Assembly (NCBI GenBank): GCA_029062895.1
Contig: JAIDPF010000026.1
Location: 1-60,128 of the forward strand
Direction: 5' to 3'
Origin: Lachnospiraceae bacterium
GTDB taxonomy: Bacteria; Bacillota; Clostridia; Lachnospirales; Lachnospiraceae
DNA length: 60,128 bases
Shown here: positions 26,676 through 35,562 of the stretch, one piece after another
Numbering within the stretch: the first letter of the stretch is position 1
Layout: every line of letters starts with the position of its first letter
Notes under the pieces: generated by a model
What the model saw: only the letters and a program-made list of their open reading frames with translations
What the model was told of the DNA's origin: nothing
Databases searched by the model: none
Made by a program: the position numbers and the translations under genes

Positions 26676-27260
26676 ATGGGCAGAAGAAAAGGGTTATCTT
26701 TTTATGAGAAAGAAAAAAAGATCAATAAGAAATTACTGAAAGAGATCGGTCAGTGGATTTTCTGGGGAGCGGTGATGATGCTGATCGCCTTTGTTGCCGT
26801 ATTCTGTTTTGGTATCCGTACCAGTGTGATCGGCGGTTCCATGGAGCCGACCTTGTCTAATGGACAGGAGATACTGATCGATAGATTTTCTTATTTTTTT
26901 GTAAGCCCGGGACGCGGGGATGTGGTTGTCTTTTTACCAAATGGAAATGAAAATTCCCACTATTATGTGAAGCGTGTGATAGGGCTTCCGGGAGACGCGA
27001 TTTCCATACAGGATGGTTATGTGATGATCAACGGAATCTTATATGATGAAGATGGAAAATATGATAAAATGGAAGACGGCGGTATCGCGGAAACGGAGAT
27101 CACTCTTGGCGAGGATGAATATTTTGTCCTTGGAGATAACCGTAACAACAGTGAAGACAGCCGTTCCAGCAATGTCGGTATTGTGATGAGAAATTATATG
27201 ATCGGAAAAGCATGGTTCCATATGTCATCAGGAGATGTTCATTTGGGATTTATCAAATAA
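26676..27260 (+). CDS. lepB: Signal peptidase I
   Basis: A 194-residue type I signal peptidase with one N-terminal membrane helix (about 26-46). The catalytic serine is S55 in GGSMEPTL and the general-base lysine is K99 in YYVKRVIGLPGD; the GDNRNNSEDSR box is intact. It is one of two paralogues flanking rbgA. Short N-terminal cytosolic region, in contrast to the second copy. Confidence 0.94.
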   Translation: MGRRKGLSFYEKEKKINKKLLKEIGQWIFWGAVMMLIAFVAVFCFGIRTSVIGGSMEPTLSNGQEILIDRFSYFFVSPGRGDVVVFLPNGNENSHYYVKRVIGLPGDAISIQDGYVMINGILYDEDGKYDKMEDGGIAETEITLGEDEYFVLGDNRNNSEDSRSSNVGIVMRNYMIGKAWFHMSSGDVHLGFIK

Positions 27261-27273
27261 AGCGAGGTAAACG

Positions 27274-28143
27274 ATGAATTATCAATGGTATCCCGGACAT
27301 ATGACAAAAGCCATGCGTATGATGCAGGAGAATATCAAGCTGATCGATCTGCTGATTGAGCTGGTGGATGCCAGAATACCAAGAGCAGGAAGAAATCCTG
27401 ATATTGATCGTCTGGGGCAGAATAAGGCAAGGTTAATATTATTAAATAAATGCGATCTGGCCGATCCCGTAGAAAATGATCGATGGCTGGAATATTACGG
27501 CACGCAGGGAATACAGGCGGTGTTGATAGATTCCAGAAAAGGAACGGGACTAAAAGAAATCAGAAATGCAGTGATGGCAGCCTGTGAGAAAAAGATTGAG
27601 CGGGATAGAAAGCGGGGGATTATCAACCGTCCGGTGAGGGCTATGGTGGCAGGGATTCCCAATGTCGGAAAATCCACGTTTATCAACGCATATGCTAAAA
27701 AAGCGTGTACGAAGACTGGCAATAAGCCTGGTGTGACCAAGGGAAAACAATGGATTCGTCTGGATAAATCATTGGAACTGTTAGATACCCCCGGTGTGCT
27801 GTGGCCGAAATTTGAGGATGAGCTGACAGGGCTGCATCTTGCGATGATCGGAGCAATCAATGACGAGATCTTACAGGCGGAAGAACTGGCTTGCAAAGTG
27901 ATCTTACTGATGCGGGAGGAATATCCAGGAAGACTGCAGGAGCGCTATAAAATAGATGAGAAGGGTGATCCGGCAGAGGTGCTGGCAGAGATCGCTTTGA
28001 AAAGAGGGTGTCTGAGAAAAGGCGGGGAAGCGGATTCTGATAAAGCGGCGGGGCTGCTCTTGGATGAATTTCGCGGAGGTGTTCTTGGACGCGTTACGAT
28101 AGAAAAAATCGGAACAGTTTGTGACGACAGCGCCGATGAGTAA
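27274..28143 (+). CDS. rbgA: Ribosome biogenesis GTPase RbgA (YlqF)
   Basis: RbgA is a circularly permuted GTPase needed for late 50S assembly. The 289-residue product shows the permuted order: the G4 motif NKCDL (about residue 53) precedes G1 GIPNVGKSTF (about 127-136) and G3 DTPGVLWP. It starts MNYQWYPGHMTKAMRMMQEN, the family N-terminus. An AGCGAGG ribosome binding site precedes ATG 27274. It sits between the two lepB genes in the conserved rplS-lepB-rbgA-rnhB order. Confidence 0.96.
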   Translation: MNYQWYPGHMTKAMRMMQENIKLIDLLIELVDARIPRAGRNPDIDRLGQNKARLILLNKCDLADPVENDRWLEYYGTQGIQAVLIDSRKGTGLKEIRNAVMAACEKKIERDRKRGIINRPVRAMVAGIPNVGKSTFINAYAKKACTKTGNKPGVTKGKQWIRLDKSLELLDTPGVLWPKFEDELTGLHLAMIGAINDEILQAEELACKVILLMREEYPGRLQERYKIDEKGDPAEVLAEIALKRGCLRKGGEADSDKAAGLLLDEFRGGVLGRVTIEKIGTVCDDSADE

Positions 28144-28181
28144 AAAAATAGCGAAGTAAGTATGAAAAGTAAGAAAAAGGT

Positions 28182-28895
28182 ATGGATAGCAGGATGAGAG
28201 AAGAACAGAATTGGAATCGTGACAGGGATCTGGAAATGATCAGACTGGATGACGTGCCTGTGCGGAGGCAAAGGATTCCGGAAAGAAGGGAAGCCAAAGC
28301 AGAGGAAAAAGAAACAGAGACAGAGCAGAAGGAGGAAGAGAAGGAAAAAACTTCCCCCAGATCGATGATGAAGGAAATCCTATATAACAGTCTTTTTTTG
28401 CTGTTTGTTTTAATTATAACGTTGTTGTTGGTGAAATATGTAGCACAGAGGACCACTGTCTCGGGAAGCAGTATGGAACCGATGATCCATGATGGGGATA
28501 GCCTGATCGTGGATAAGATCACATATCGCTTCCGTGATCCGGAGAGGTTTGATATTATTGTGTTTCCTTTTGAGTATCAGCAGGATACCTATTATATCAA
28601 ACGTATCATCGGACTGCCGGGAGAATCTGTACGAATTGATGAAAATGGCAACATCTATATCAATGGTGAGATCTTGGTGGAAAATTATGGCGCGGAAGTG
28701 ATCGATAATCCGGGAAATGCATATAATGAGATCATCCTTAGGGAAGACCAGTACTTTGTGCTGGGCGATAATCGGAATAATTCGTCGGACAGCAGAAATC
28801 CGGCGGTTGGGCTGATCAATCGGGACCGTATTGTCGGGCGTGCATGGCTGAGAATCTTTCCATTTGGTTCCTTTGGCTTTATCAGGCATCAATAA
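28182..28895 (+). CDS. lepB: Signal peptidase I, second copy
   Basis: A 237-residue signal peptidase I. Its first 60 residues are highly charged (EAKAEEKETETEQKEEEKEK) and cytosolic; a membrane helix follows (about 66-86). The catalytic serine is S97 in SGSSMEP and the lysine K140 in TYYIKRIIGLPGE; the GDNRNNSSDSR box is intact. Two active-looking paralogues 0.9 kb apart probably divide substrates or expression times. Start could also be ATG 28194. Confidence 0.93.
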   Translation: MDSRMREEQNWNRDRDLEMIRLDDVPVRRQRIPERREAKAEEKETETEQKEEEKEKTSPRSMMKEILYNSLFLLFVLIITLLLVKYVAQRTTVSGSSMEPMIHDGDSLIVDKITYRFRDPERFDIIVFPFEYQQDTYYIKRIIGLPGESVRIDENGNIYINGEILVENYGAEVIDNPGNAYNEIILREDQYFVLGDNRNNSSDSRNPAVGLINRDRIVGRAWLRIFPFGSFGFIRHQ

Positions 28896-28967
28896 TAGAT
28901 AGGTGACTACAAAATGACAGAATGAAAATACACAACTACAGATTTTGACGCGGCATGGAGGCTAATG

Positions 28968-29732
28968 ATGGGCGTTCATAGAAAGATCAGTGAGATACAG
29001 AAGGAATACCGTGAACTGACGGAAAAGGATTATGAGACATTTATCCATACATATCAGGAGGATGAACGGGCTGCTGTTCGGAAGATGGCGGAAGCGGTGG
29101 TAAGGAAGCGGCAGGCATTGATCGCGGAACAAAAGCGTATGTTTGAGATGTTTGCTTATGAACGCAAATATCAGGAGTATCAGTATATCTGTGGGATCGA
29201 TGAAGTGGGCAGAGGCCCATTGGCAGGGCCCGTGGTTGCGGGCGCAGTAATCCTGCCCAAAGATTGTTCCCTGTTATATCTTAATGATTCCAAGCAATTG
29301 TCCGAAAAAAGAAGAGAAGAACTTTATGATCAGATCATGGCAGAGGCGGTTGCTGTCGGTATCGGATATGCGTCTCCGGAACGGATCGATGAGATCAATA
29401 TCTTAAATGCGGATTATGAAGCGATGCGCGAGGCGATTAGCAAACTTCCCGTCAAACCGGATCTGTTATTGAACGACGCGGTGACGATCCCGGAAGTAGA
29501 GATCCGTCAGGTGCCGATCATCAAGGGAGATACGCTCAGCGCATCCATAGCGGCGGCAAGCATTGTTGCTAAGGTGACAAGAGACCGGCTGATGGTGCAG
29601 TATGACGCAGTGATGCCGGAGTATAAATTTGCTTCCAATAAAGGATATGGTTCCAAAGAGCATATTGAAGCGATCAAAGCTTTTGGACCGAGCGTGATTC
29701 ATCGAAGAAGTTTTATTAAGAATTTTATATAA
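28968..29732 (+). CDS. rnhB: Ribonuclease HII
   Basis: RNase HII removes ribonucleotides and RNA primers from DNA. The 254-residue product has an N-terminal helical extension (about 1-65, typical of Firmicutes) and the catalytic core with CGIDEVGRGPLAGPVVAGAV, holding the D-E metal pair, and LLNDAVTIPE plus SIVAKVTRDRLM further on. GGAGG at 28957-28961 favours ATG 28968 over ATG 28965. It is followed by ylqG-ylqH as in Bacillus subtilis. Confidence 0.95.
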   Translation: MGVHRKISEIQKEYRELTEKDYETFIHTYQEDERAAVRKMAEAVVRKRQALIAEQKRMFEMFAYERKYQEYQYICGIDEVGRGPLAGPVVAGAVILPKDCSLLYLNDSKQLSEKRREELYDQIMAEAVAVGIGYASPERIDEINILNADYEAMREAISKLPVKPDLLLNDAVTIPEVEIRQVPIIKGDTLSASIAAASIVAKVTRDRLMVQYDAVMPEYKFASNKGYGSKEHIEAIKAFGPSVIHRRSFIKNFI

Positions 29733-29748
29733 TATTATTTCGTAATCT

Positions 29749-29787
29749 AAAATTCGCAGACTGTGGAAAGGCATGGTTATTGGTATG
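29749..29787 (+). repeat. Leader repeat copy 3 (5'-truncated), upstream of ylqG
   Basis: Only the 3' part of the repeat is present: AAATTCGCAG, a diverged ACTGTGGAAAGG segment, then CATGGTTATTGGTATG. It carries the ribosome binding site GGAAAGG and the start of ylqG. It begins 17 bases after the rnhB stop. Confidence 0.75.
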
Positions 29788-31692
29788 AGTTTGTTTTCTG
29801 GAGTTTATGGTAATCATGGATATACGGATAGTTCTATTACAGGTGCTGTTTCCGGAACGGCGTCTTCCGCATCTGTCAGCGGTCAGTCTGTCAATTCCCT
29901 TTCCGGTCTGAGTGCAGGTCAGACGATTGAGGGAAAAGTGATTGCAAGCAATGGCGATACTGTCCAGATTGATATCGGAACGGGAACGCCGGTGACGGCG
30001 AAACTTGACCATGCCATGGATCTGCAGAAGGGGCAGAATGTCATATTTGAGGTCAAGACCAATTCTTCGCAGCAGATTACGCTTTCCCCGCTTTATACGA
30101 ATCTTACCAACAGTTCTACCGCATTGAATGCGCTTCATGCGGCAGGGATGACGGTCACATCCGATTCTCTGGCGATGACAAGCGCTATGATGGAAGCGGG
30201 GATGAATATTGACAGGAATTCTCTTGCAAATATGTATCATACGATTTCAAGTTTTCCCGGTCATGATCCGGTGAATATTATACAGATGCATCAGATGGGA
30301 ATGGAAATTAACGAGCAGTCGCTGGAGCAGTTTGGGGCATTTAAAAACTATGAGACACAGATCGGGGAAGGAATGAAGCAGATCGCGGCGGATATCCCTG
30401 AAATGTACGGTGAGTTGCTCGCAGACGGTAAGGACGATGCGGCGATGCAGTTTATGAAAGCGGTTGTGGATATCTTTCTGGACGCGTCGGGTAATGCAGT
30501 AAATGGAGAAACGGCGACAGGATCTGTCCCGCAGGATGGCGTTCTTTGGCAGGAGCTTTCTCAGGAGGCTGCTCCTCAGAACTCGTTACAGGCCGTGGTC
30601 GTTGATGGAAAAGTAGTCGGTAGCACGCTTCTTCCGGAGGATGGCATAGTCATGACAAAGGAGGATGTACCGGCGGATGCTGTTCCGGCGGAGGATGTAC
30701 CGGCGGATGCTGTCCGGACACCGGATGATATCATGATCGCTTCGCCAGAACAGGAAACGCATGAAGCCGGGAAGAAACTTTCCGCGGAGGGAAGGGAACA
30801 GACGGTGGAAGTGGGAAAGACTACCGTATCCGGCAAGGAAGCTGCTGTGCAGAATACATTGGAACAGACAAAAAATATGCTCTTGGGAATGCTGAAGGAA
30901 TCCGGCGTACCGGAGAAACAGATCATGCGGCTTGCGGAACAGCCGGCGTCTGCGCAGGAGTTGCTAAGGACGACATCGGAGCTGATGAGGCGGATAGACA
31001 GTGGCACGATGCCGGAAGAACTTGCGGCAAAAATGAAAAACAATATCAAAAATGTATTTTTATCCAATGGATTTAGGAATACGATACAGCAGGCGGTTCA
31101 AAAACAGTGGTTTCTGGAACCTTCTGAAGTTGCGGATAAAGGTACGGTGGAGAGTCTGTACCGCAGACTGGATCAGCAGACAAGACAGCTTACGGACACT
31201 TTGTCCGAACTGGCCAGACCGGAGACGTCTCTGGCTCAGGATCTTTCCAATATGAACCAGAATATGAATTTTATGAATCAGATGAACCAGATGTATCAGT
31301 ATATCCAGCTTCCGCTCAAGATGAACGGCGGGGAAGCGACGGGGGATCTGTTTGTTTATACGGATAAAAAAAGTCTGACGCAGAAAGATGGCAATGTCAG
31401 TGCGATGCTGCATCTGGATATGCAGAATCTCGGCATGGTAGATGTGTATGCTTCCATGACAGCCGCAAAAAATGTATTTACAAAATTTTATCTGGAAAGT
31501 GACGAGATGCTCGACTTCATTGAGGCGAATATCCATATTCTCAATGAACGTCTGACTGGTAGAGGATATCAGCTGACGACGGAAATGGCGAAACATGAGG
31601 AAAAGAAGGATCTGATATCGCAGGTAGCCGTTAAGAAGGACGGTGCAGTTCCGAAAGCGATCGCACAATACAGTTTTGATATCAGGGCCTGA
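29785..31692 (+). CDS. ylqG: YlqG-like protein with FliK-type C-terminal domain
   Basis: The 635-residue product has a low-complexity S/G/T-rich start, a beta-type segment (GQTIEGKVIASNGDTVQIDI), a helical middle, a disordered region with a 30-bp DNA duplication (EDVPADAVPA then EDVPADAVRT, 30661-30713), and a C-terminal domain (about 500-600) resembling the flagellar hook-length control C-terminus, with LFVYTDKKSLTQKDGN and LHLDMQNLGMVDVYASMTA. In B. subtilis ylqG and ylqH lie between rnhB and yraN-like genes, as here. FliK and FlhB act together in flagellar export switching, so this pair may be a diverged version. ATG 29785 is preferred over 29773, which lies in the leader repeat. Confidence 0.75.
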   Translation: MSLFSGVYGNHGYTDSSITGAVSGTASSASVSGQSVNSLSGLSAGQTIEGKVIASNGDTVQIDIGTGTPVTAKLDHAMDLQKGQNVIFEVKTNSSQQITLSPLYTNLTNSSTALNALHAAGMTVTSDSLAMTSAMMEAGMNIDRNSLANMYHTISSFPGHDPVNIIQMHQMGMEINEQSLEQFGAFKNYETQIGEGMKQIAADIPEMYGELLADGKDDAAMQFMKAVVDIFLDASGNAVNGETATGSVPQDGVLWQELSQEAAPQNSLQAVVVDGKVVGSTLLPEDGIVMTKEDVPADAVPAEDVPADAVRTPDDIMIASPEQETHEAGKKLSAEGREQTVEVGKTTVSGKEAAVQNTLEQTKNMLLGMLKESGVPEKQIMRLAEQPASAQELLRTTSELMRRIDSGTMPEELAAKMKNNIKNVFLSNGFRNTIQQAVQKQWFLEPSEVADKGTVESLYRRLDQQTRQLTDTLSELARPETSLAQDLSNMNQNMNFMNQMNQMYQYIQLPLKMNGGEATGDLFVYTDKKSLTQKDGNVSAMLHLDMQNLGMVDVYASMTAAKNVFTKFYLESDEMLDFIEANIHILNERLTGRGYQLTTEMAKHEEKKDLISQVAVKKDGAVPKAIAQYSFDIRA

Positions 31693-31795
31693 AGTATAGA
31701 TTAGATTTGTGTCTATGCATCGAAACAACGATGCGAAAACGCAGAAAAGAAATGGACGTAATGCAGACAGGATAGAACGGGGCGGGAGGGCATCC

Positions 31796-32101
31796 ATGGC
31801 AGAATATGGGAATAAAGGTAAGACGAAGAAGAGGCAGGCGATTGCTCTGGAATATGATCCGGACGACGCGGCGCCCCGGGTCATTGCATCCGGACAGGGT
31901 ATTCTTGCCGATAAGATTATTGAAAAAGCAAAGGAAGCCAATGTTCCGGTGCATCAGGACGGAAAACTGGCGGATACCCTTTCCAGACTGGAGATCGGGG
32001 ATATGATCCCGCCGGAGCTTTATGAGGTGGTAGCGGAGATCCTTGTCTTTGTGGATGCGATGGATAAGATCAAAGCGAAAATGGATAAGGCGAAGAAGTA
32101 G
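31796..32101 (+). CDS. ylqH: YlqH, lone FlhB C-terminal domain
   Basis: The 101-residue product matches the cytosolic domain of FlhB/EscU downstream of its cleavage site (KRQAIALEYDPDDAAPRVIA and ADTLSRLEIGDMIPPELYE). The NPTH autocleavage motif and the membrane domain are absent: the sequence starts with a short charged linker where NPTH would end. Such lone FlhB-C proteins occur next to YlqG-type proteins, also in species without flagella. GGGAGGG five bases upstream supports ATG 31796; starts at 31709 or 31715 are less likely. Confidence 0.85.
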   Translation: MAEYGNKGKTKKRQAIALEYDPDDAAPRVIASGQGILADKIIEKAKEANVPVHQDGKLADTLSRLEIGDMIPPELYEVVAEILVFVDAMDKIKAKMDKAKK

Positions 32102-32158
32102 ATCATTGATTTGAGGAAAAGTATTTGACGTTAATAAAAGGCAGTGGGGAAAGTTATA

Positions 32159-32518
32159 TTGAATAAAAGACGTCTTGGCGCGGAATACGAAAGCATGGCA
32201 GTCGACTATCTGACCGGACAGGGGTATCAGATCATTGAGCAAAATTACAGAAACCATTTCGGGGAGATCGACCTGATCGCAAAGGATACGGACGGAACCA
32301 TTGTTTACTGTGAGATCAAATACAGGAGCGGTGCCTCCTCCGGGAATCCGTTGGAGGCAGTAGATTATAGAAAGCAGAGAAGGATCAGCCGGACGGCGGA
32401 GTATCATTACGCGTATCACGGGCATGAAGCAGGCCTACCCTGCCGGTTTGATGTAATAGGGATATATGCGGATGGAAACATCCGGCATGTTAAGAACGCA
32501 TTTGAATTTATCAAGTAA
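32159..32518 (+). CDS. yraN: YraN family protein (UPF0102)
   Basis: The product (119 residues from TTG 32159) has the restriction endonuclease-like fold marks of UPF0102: NHFGEIDLIAKD, with the GEIDLI acidic pair, and VYCEIKYRSG with the E-x-K. The family is predicted to be nuclease- or Holliday-junction-related, with no firm role. GGGGAAAG precedes TTG 32159, which gives the family N-terminus (NKRRLGAEYESMAVDYL); a GTG at 32144 is the alternative. Confidence 0.9.
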   Translation: MNKRRLGAEYESMAVDYLTGQGYQIIEQNYRNHFGEIDLIAKDTDGTIVYCEIKYRSGASSGNPLEAVDYRKQRRISRTAEYHYAYHGHEAGLPCRFDVIGIYADGNIRHVKNAFEFIK

Positions 32519-32548
32519 GATATTTAGTGAGACAACTGGGAGAGGACT

Positions 32549-33466
32549 ATGGTATGGAAGGATGGGCGGCGGACGCCGAAGCTGTTGGAACAGGATGGAA
32601 TCCCATATTTGCAGTTTGAAAGTCTGGCTAAGACGGGAGTGGTCAGGCATCTGTTTACGACTAGAGGCGGCGGTGTCAGTGAGGGCATTTATGCTAGTAT
32701 GAATCTGGGATTTACCAGAGGCGACGATCGGAAATGTGTGGAGGAAAATTTCCGGCGAGTTGCGGAGTTGCTTGGTTGTAGGCGGGAGGACATGATTGCC
32801 TCGGATCAGACCCATACAGCGAATGTGCGTCTGGTAACTGGAGCGGACCGCGGACATGGGATCACAAGAGAGAAAACTTTTTTTGATACGGACGGATTGG
32901 TCACGGAGGAATCGGGGATCGTGTTGGCAACATTTTATGCGGACTGCGTGCCGTTATTTTTTGTGGATCCGGTCCATCCGGCAGTTGGTCTTTCTCATTC
33001 CGGATGGCGGGGGACGGTGCAGGGCATCGGCGAGGCGACGGTTCGGAAGATGCAGGAGTGTTTTGGGTCAAAGCCGGAGGACATCGTCGTTGCAATCGGA
33101 CCATCCATCTGTGCGGACTGTTATGAAGTGAGTCAGGATGTGGCAGAGCATTTCCTTGGGGAATTTTGGGAGAAGTATCATAATGACAAGTTTTGCAGGC
33201 TGACAACGGAACCTGCTAAAATGAGTGATTCGTTATTGTGCAGAAAGAAGAAACCACTTCAGGGCTCAGATGAAGATGCAGAAGATATCAAATATCAGCT
33301 CAATCTTTGGGTGGCAAATCAATGTGTCTTGGAGAAAGCTGGCATCCTGCCGGAGCATATAGAAGTGACGTCGCTTTGCACCTGCTGCAACAGCGGGGAA
33401 TTGTTTTCCCATCGTGCCAGTCGTGGACAGAGGGGAAATCTGGGAGCGTTTTTGGGGTTAGTGTGA
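32549..33466 (+). CDS. pgeF: PgeF family purine nucleosidase/laccase-domain protein (YfiH)
   Basis: A 305-residue member of the YfiH/PgeF (formerly polyphenol oxidase, DUF152) family. Relatives phosphorolyse or deaminate purine nucleosides, or edit peptidoglycan precursors. The metal site segments are present: FYADCVPLFFVDPVHPAVGL, HSGWRGT and TCCNSGELFSHRASRG. The last three codons, TTA GTG TGA, are the first bases of trailer repeat copy A, so the C-terminus and stop are supplied by the repeat. Confidence 0.92.
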   Translation: MVWKDGRRTPKLLEQDGIPYLQFESLAKTGVVRHLFTTRGGGVSEGIYASMNLGFTRGDDRKCVEENFRRVAELLGCRREDMIASDQTHTANVRLVTGADRGHGITREKTFFDTDGLVTEESGIVLATFYADCVPLFFVDPVHPAVGLSHSGWRGTVQGIGEATVRKMQECFGSKPEDIVVAIGPSICADCYEVSQDVAEHFLGEFWEKYHNDKFCRLTTEPAKMSDSLLCRKKKPLQGSDEDAEDIKYQLNLWVANQCVLEKAGILPEHIEVTSLCTCCNSGELFSHRASRGQRGNLGAFLGLV

Positions 33467-33604
33467 AAAATATATCTAAGGCAGCAAAAAACACTGCCTA
33501 AGATATATTAAGTTTCACACAAAAAAACGCAAAGCAAACTCGTTTGCTTTTGAAGCGGCGTTTTTCATTTCTATTTGAGCCGCCAAAGGCGGCATGAGGG
33601 ATTA
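33458..33604 (+). repeat. Trailer repeat copy A (three-hairpin element)
   Basis: This 147-nt element is closely similar to copy B at 40793-40939. Hairpin 1 (33461-33520) is closed by GTGTGAAA/TTTCACAC and AAGGCAG/CTGCCT. Hairpin 2 (33526-33565) is AACGC/GCGTT around AAAGCAAAC/GTTTGCTTT and runs into TTTTC, so it should terminate transcription. Hairpin 3 (33579-33593) is GCCGCC-AAA-GGCGGC. Copy A overlaps the end of pgeF. Confidence 0.9.
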
Positions 33605-33648
33605 GAGTGAGAAGTGGCAATTATTATAAAAAGAGGAAGTGACAGCAG

Positions 33649-34206
33649 ATGAAATTGATCCATATGGAGAAAGTCAGGGATGGCAGATATCTGAAAAATT
33701 ATCAATTAACCTATTTGAATAAAGCTGGCAGGGAAAAGAATTACGAGATGGTCAGCCGTAATGATCTCGCCGCACCGGAGGACATTGGAAAAAGGACAGA
33801 TGGGATTTCTATTGTGGCGTTTCATGAGGATAAGCTGCTTTTGTTAAGAGAGTTTCGTATGGGCGTGAACCGCCATATCTATAATCTCTGTGCCGGTATG
33901 AAGGAACCGGAAGAAAGTATGGAGGCGTGTATGGAGCGCGAATTATATGAAGAGACCGGATTAAAGATCAGTCGGGTCATAGATATCCTTCCGCCATGCT
34001 TTTCTGCAGTGGCTATTTCGGATGTCAAGACCAGCATAGCGTTTGTGGAAGTCAGCGGGGAATTTACTGATCATACATCGGAGAATGAAGAGATCGGGGC
34101 GGCATTTTACAGCCGCGAAGAAGCGAAAAAGCTGCTGGAGACGGAAGAGTTTTCTTCCAGAGCACAAATGGCAGCATATTTCTTTGTGATGGGGATGAGA
34201 CTGTAA
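33649..34206 (+). CDS. NUDIX hydrolase
   Basis: The 185-residue product has a complete Nudix box, starting at GMKEPEESMEACMERELYEE and ending TGLKI (Gx5Ex7REVxEExGU form), after an N-terminal strand region (KNYQLTYLNKAGREKNYEMV). The overall layout resembles ADP-ribose pyrophosphatase-type enzymes. The exact substrate is unknown. It lies between trailer repeat A and the tyrS promoter and appears to be transcribed separately from pgeF. Confidence 0.9.
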   Translation: MKLIHMEKVRDGRYLKNYQLTYLNKAGREKNYEMVSRNDLAAPEDIGKRTDGISIVAFHEDKLLLLREFRMGVNRHIYNLCAGMKEPEESMEACMERELYEETGLKISRVIDILPPCFSAVAISDVKTSIAFVEVSGEFTDHTSENEEIGAAFYSREEAKKLLETEEFSSRAQMAAYFFVMGMRL

Positions 34207-34210
34207 GGGC

Positions 34211-34239
34211 TTGATAATGCCTTTACAATAGAGTAGAAT
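34211..34239 (+). promoter_or_regulatory. Promoter of tyrS
   Basis: TTGATA (34211-34216), 17 bases, TAGAAT (34234-34239), 59 bases before tyrS. The short leader has no T-box, unlike many clostridial tyrS genes. Confidence 0.65.
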
Positions 34240-34297
34240 CATGGTATATTTGGGAAACAGAATCAATTGAAAAACAACAGAATTGGAGAACGGTAAA

Positions 34298-35521
34298 ATG
34301 GAAATCTTTGAAGAACTAAAAGCAAGAGGACTCTTAGCGCAGCTTACAGACGAGGAGGAGATCAAGGAACTGATCAACAATGGTAAAGCGACTTTTTATA
34401 TTGGATTTGACCCTACGGCAGACAGCCTGCATGTGGGACATTTTATGGCATTGTGCCTGATGAAACGTCTGCAGATGGCTGGCAACAGACCGATTGCGCT
34501 TTTGGGTGGCGGCACTGGTATGATTGGCGATCCCTCCGGTAAGACAGATATGCGTAAAATGATGACAAAGGAGACGATCCAGCATAACTGTGACTGCTTT
34601 AAGAAGCAGATGAGCCGGTTTATAGATTTTTCTGAAGGCAAGGCACTGATGGTCAATAATGCGGACTGGCTTTTGGATCTGAATTATATTGAGATGATCC
34701 GGGACGTGGGAGCACATTTTTCGGTTAACAACATGCTTCGTGCGGAATGCTATAAGCAGCGTATGGAGAAGGGACTGACCTTTCTGGAGTTTAACTATAT
34801 GATCATGCAGAGTTATGATTTTCTGCGCTTATATCAGGATTATGGATGCAATATGCAGTTTGGCGGCGATGATCAGTGGAGCAACATGCTTGGCGGTACG
34901 GAGCTGATCAGAAGAAAGCTGGGGAAGGATGCATATGCCATGACGATTACCCTTCTACTGAATTCCGAAGGAAAGAAGATGGGTAAGACGGAAAAGGGCG
35001 CTGTATGGCTGGATCCAGAGAAGACGACGCCATTTGAATTTTTCCAGTACTGGAGAAACGTTGCAGATGCGGATGTTTTGAAATGTATCAAGATGTTGAC
35101 TTTCCTGCCTTTGGATGAGATCAAGAAGATGGAAAGCTGGGAAGGCAGTCAGTTAAATGACGCAAAAGAGATCCTTGCATGGGAATTGACGAATCTGGTG
35201 CATGGCAAAGAAGAGGCGGACAAGGCAAGGGATGCAAGCCATGCGTTATTTGCAGGGGGCGGAAGCAAGGAGAATATGCCGACAACCATTTTAGCGGAAG
35301 AAGATTTTAAGGACGGAGGCATTGACATTCTGTCGATGTTAGTGAAAGCGGGACTCTGTACGACAAGGTCTGACGCGAGACGTAATGTTGAGCAGGGAGG
35401 CGTATCCGTCAATGACGAGAAAGTAACAGATATTAAGGCTGTTTACGCGAAGGATGCTTTCCAGAATGAGTTCATCGTAAAGAAAGGCAAGAAGTCATTT
35501 ATGAAATTTAACCTTTCATGA
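34298..35521 (+). CDS. tyrS: Tyrosyl-tRNA synthetase
   Basis: The 407-residue class I enzyme has the HIGH-type motif HVGH in [20 protein letters not shown], a KMSKS-type loop KKMGKT, and a C-terminal S4 RNA-binding domain (about 345-405, [20 protein letters not shown]). The start is ATG 34298 (GGAGAACGG upstream); the ORF start at 34283 is a TTG inside the ribosome binding site. It converges on prs with a shared terminator. Confidence 0.96.
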   Translation: MEIFEELKARGLLAQLTDEEEIKELINNGKATFYIGFDPTADSLHVGHFMALCLMKRLQMAGNRPIALLGGGTGMIGDPSGKTDMRKMMTKETIQHNCDCFKKQMSRFIDFSEGKALMVNNADWLLDLNYIEMIRDVGAHFSVNNMLRAECYKQRMEKGLTFLEFNYMIMQSYDFLRLYQDYGCNMQFGGDDQWSNMLGGTELIRRKLGKDAYAMTITLLLNSEGKKMGKTEKGAVWLDPEKTTPFEFFQYWRNVADADVLKCIKMLTFLPLDEIKKMESWEGSQLNDAKEILAWELTNLVHGKEEADKARDASHALFAGGGSKENMPTTILAEEDFKDGGIDILSMLVKAGLCTTRSDARRNVEQGGVSVNDEKVTDIKAVYAKDAFQNEFIVKKGKKSFMKFNLS

Positions 35522-35533
35522 TGGAACTGATGG

Positions 35534-35560
35534 TGGGTGGTAGATAGAATCTACCACCCA
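35534..35560. terminator. Bidirectional terminator between tyrS and prs
   Basis: TGGGTGGTAGA (35534-35544) and TCTACCACCCA (35550-35560) form a perfect 11-bp stem with a TAGAA loop, filling the 41-base gap between the two convergent stop codons. The T-rich right flank serves tyrS; the left flank has no clear T tract for prs. Confidence 0.8.
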
Positions 35561-35562
35561 TC

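Noticed and set aside
34207-34297. T-box upstream of tyrS
   Set aside because: The leader is too short (about 50 bases after the promoter) and lacks the T-box sequence and specifier loop.
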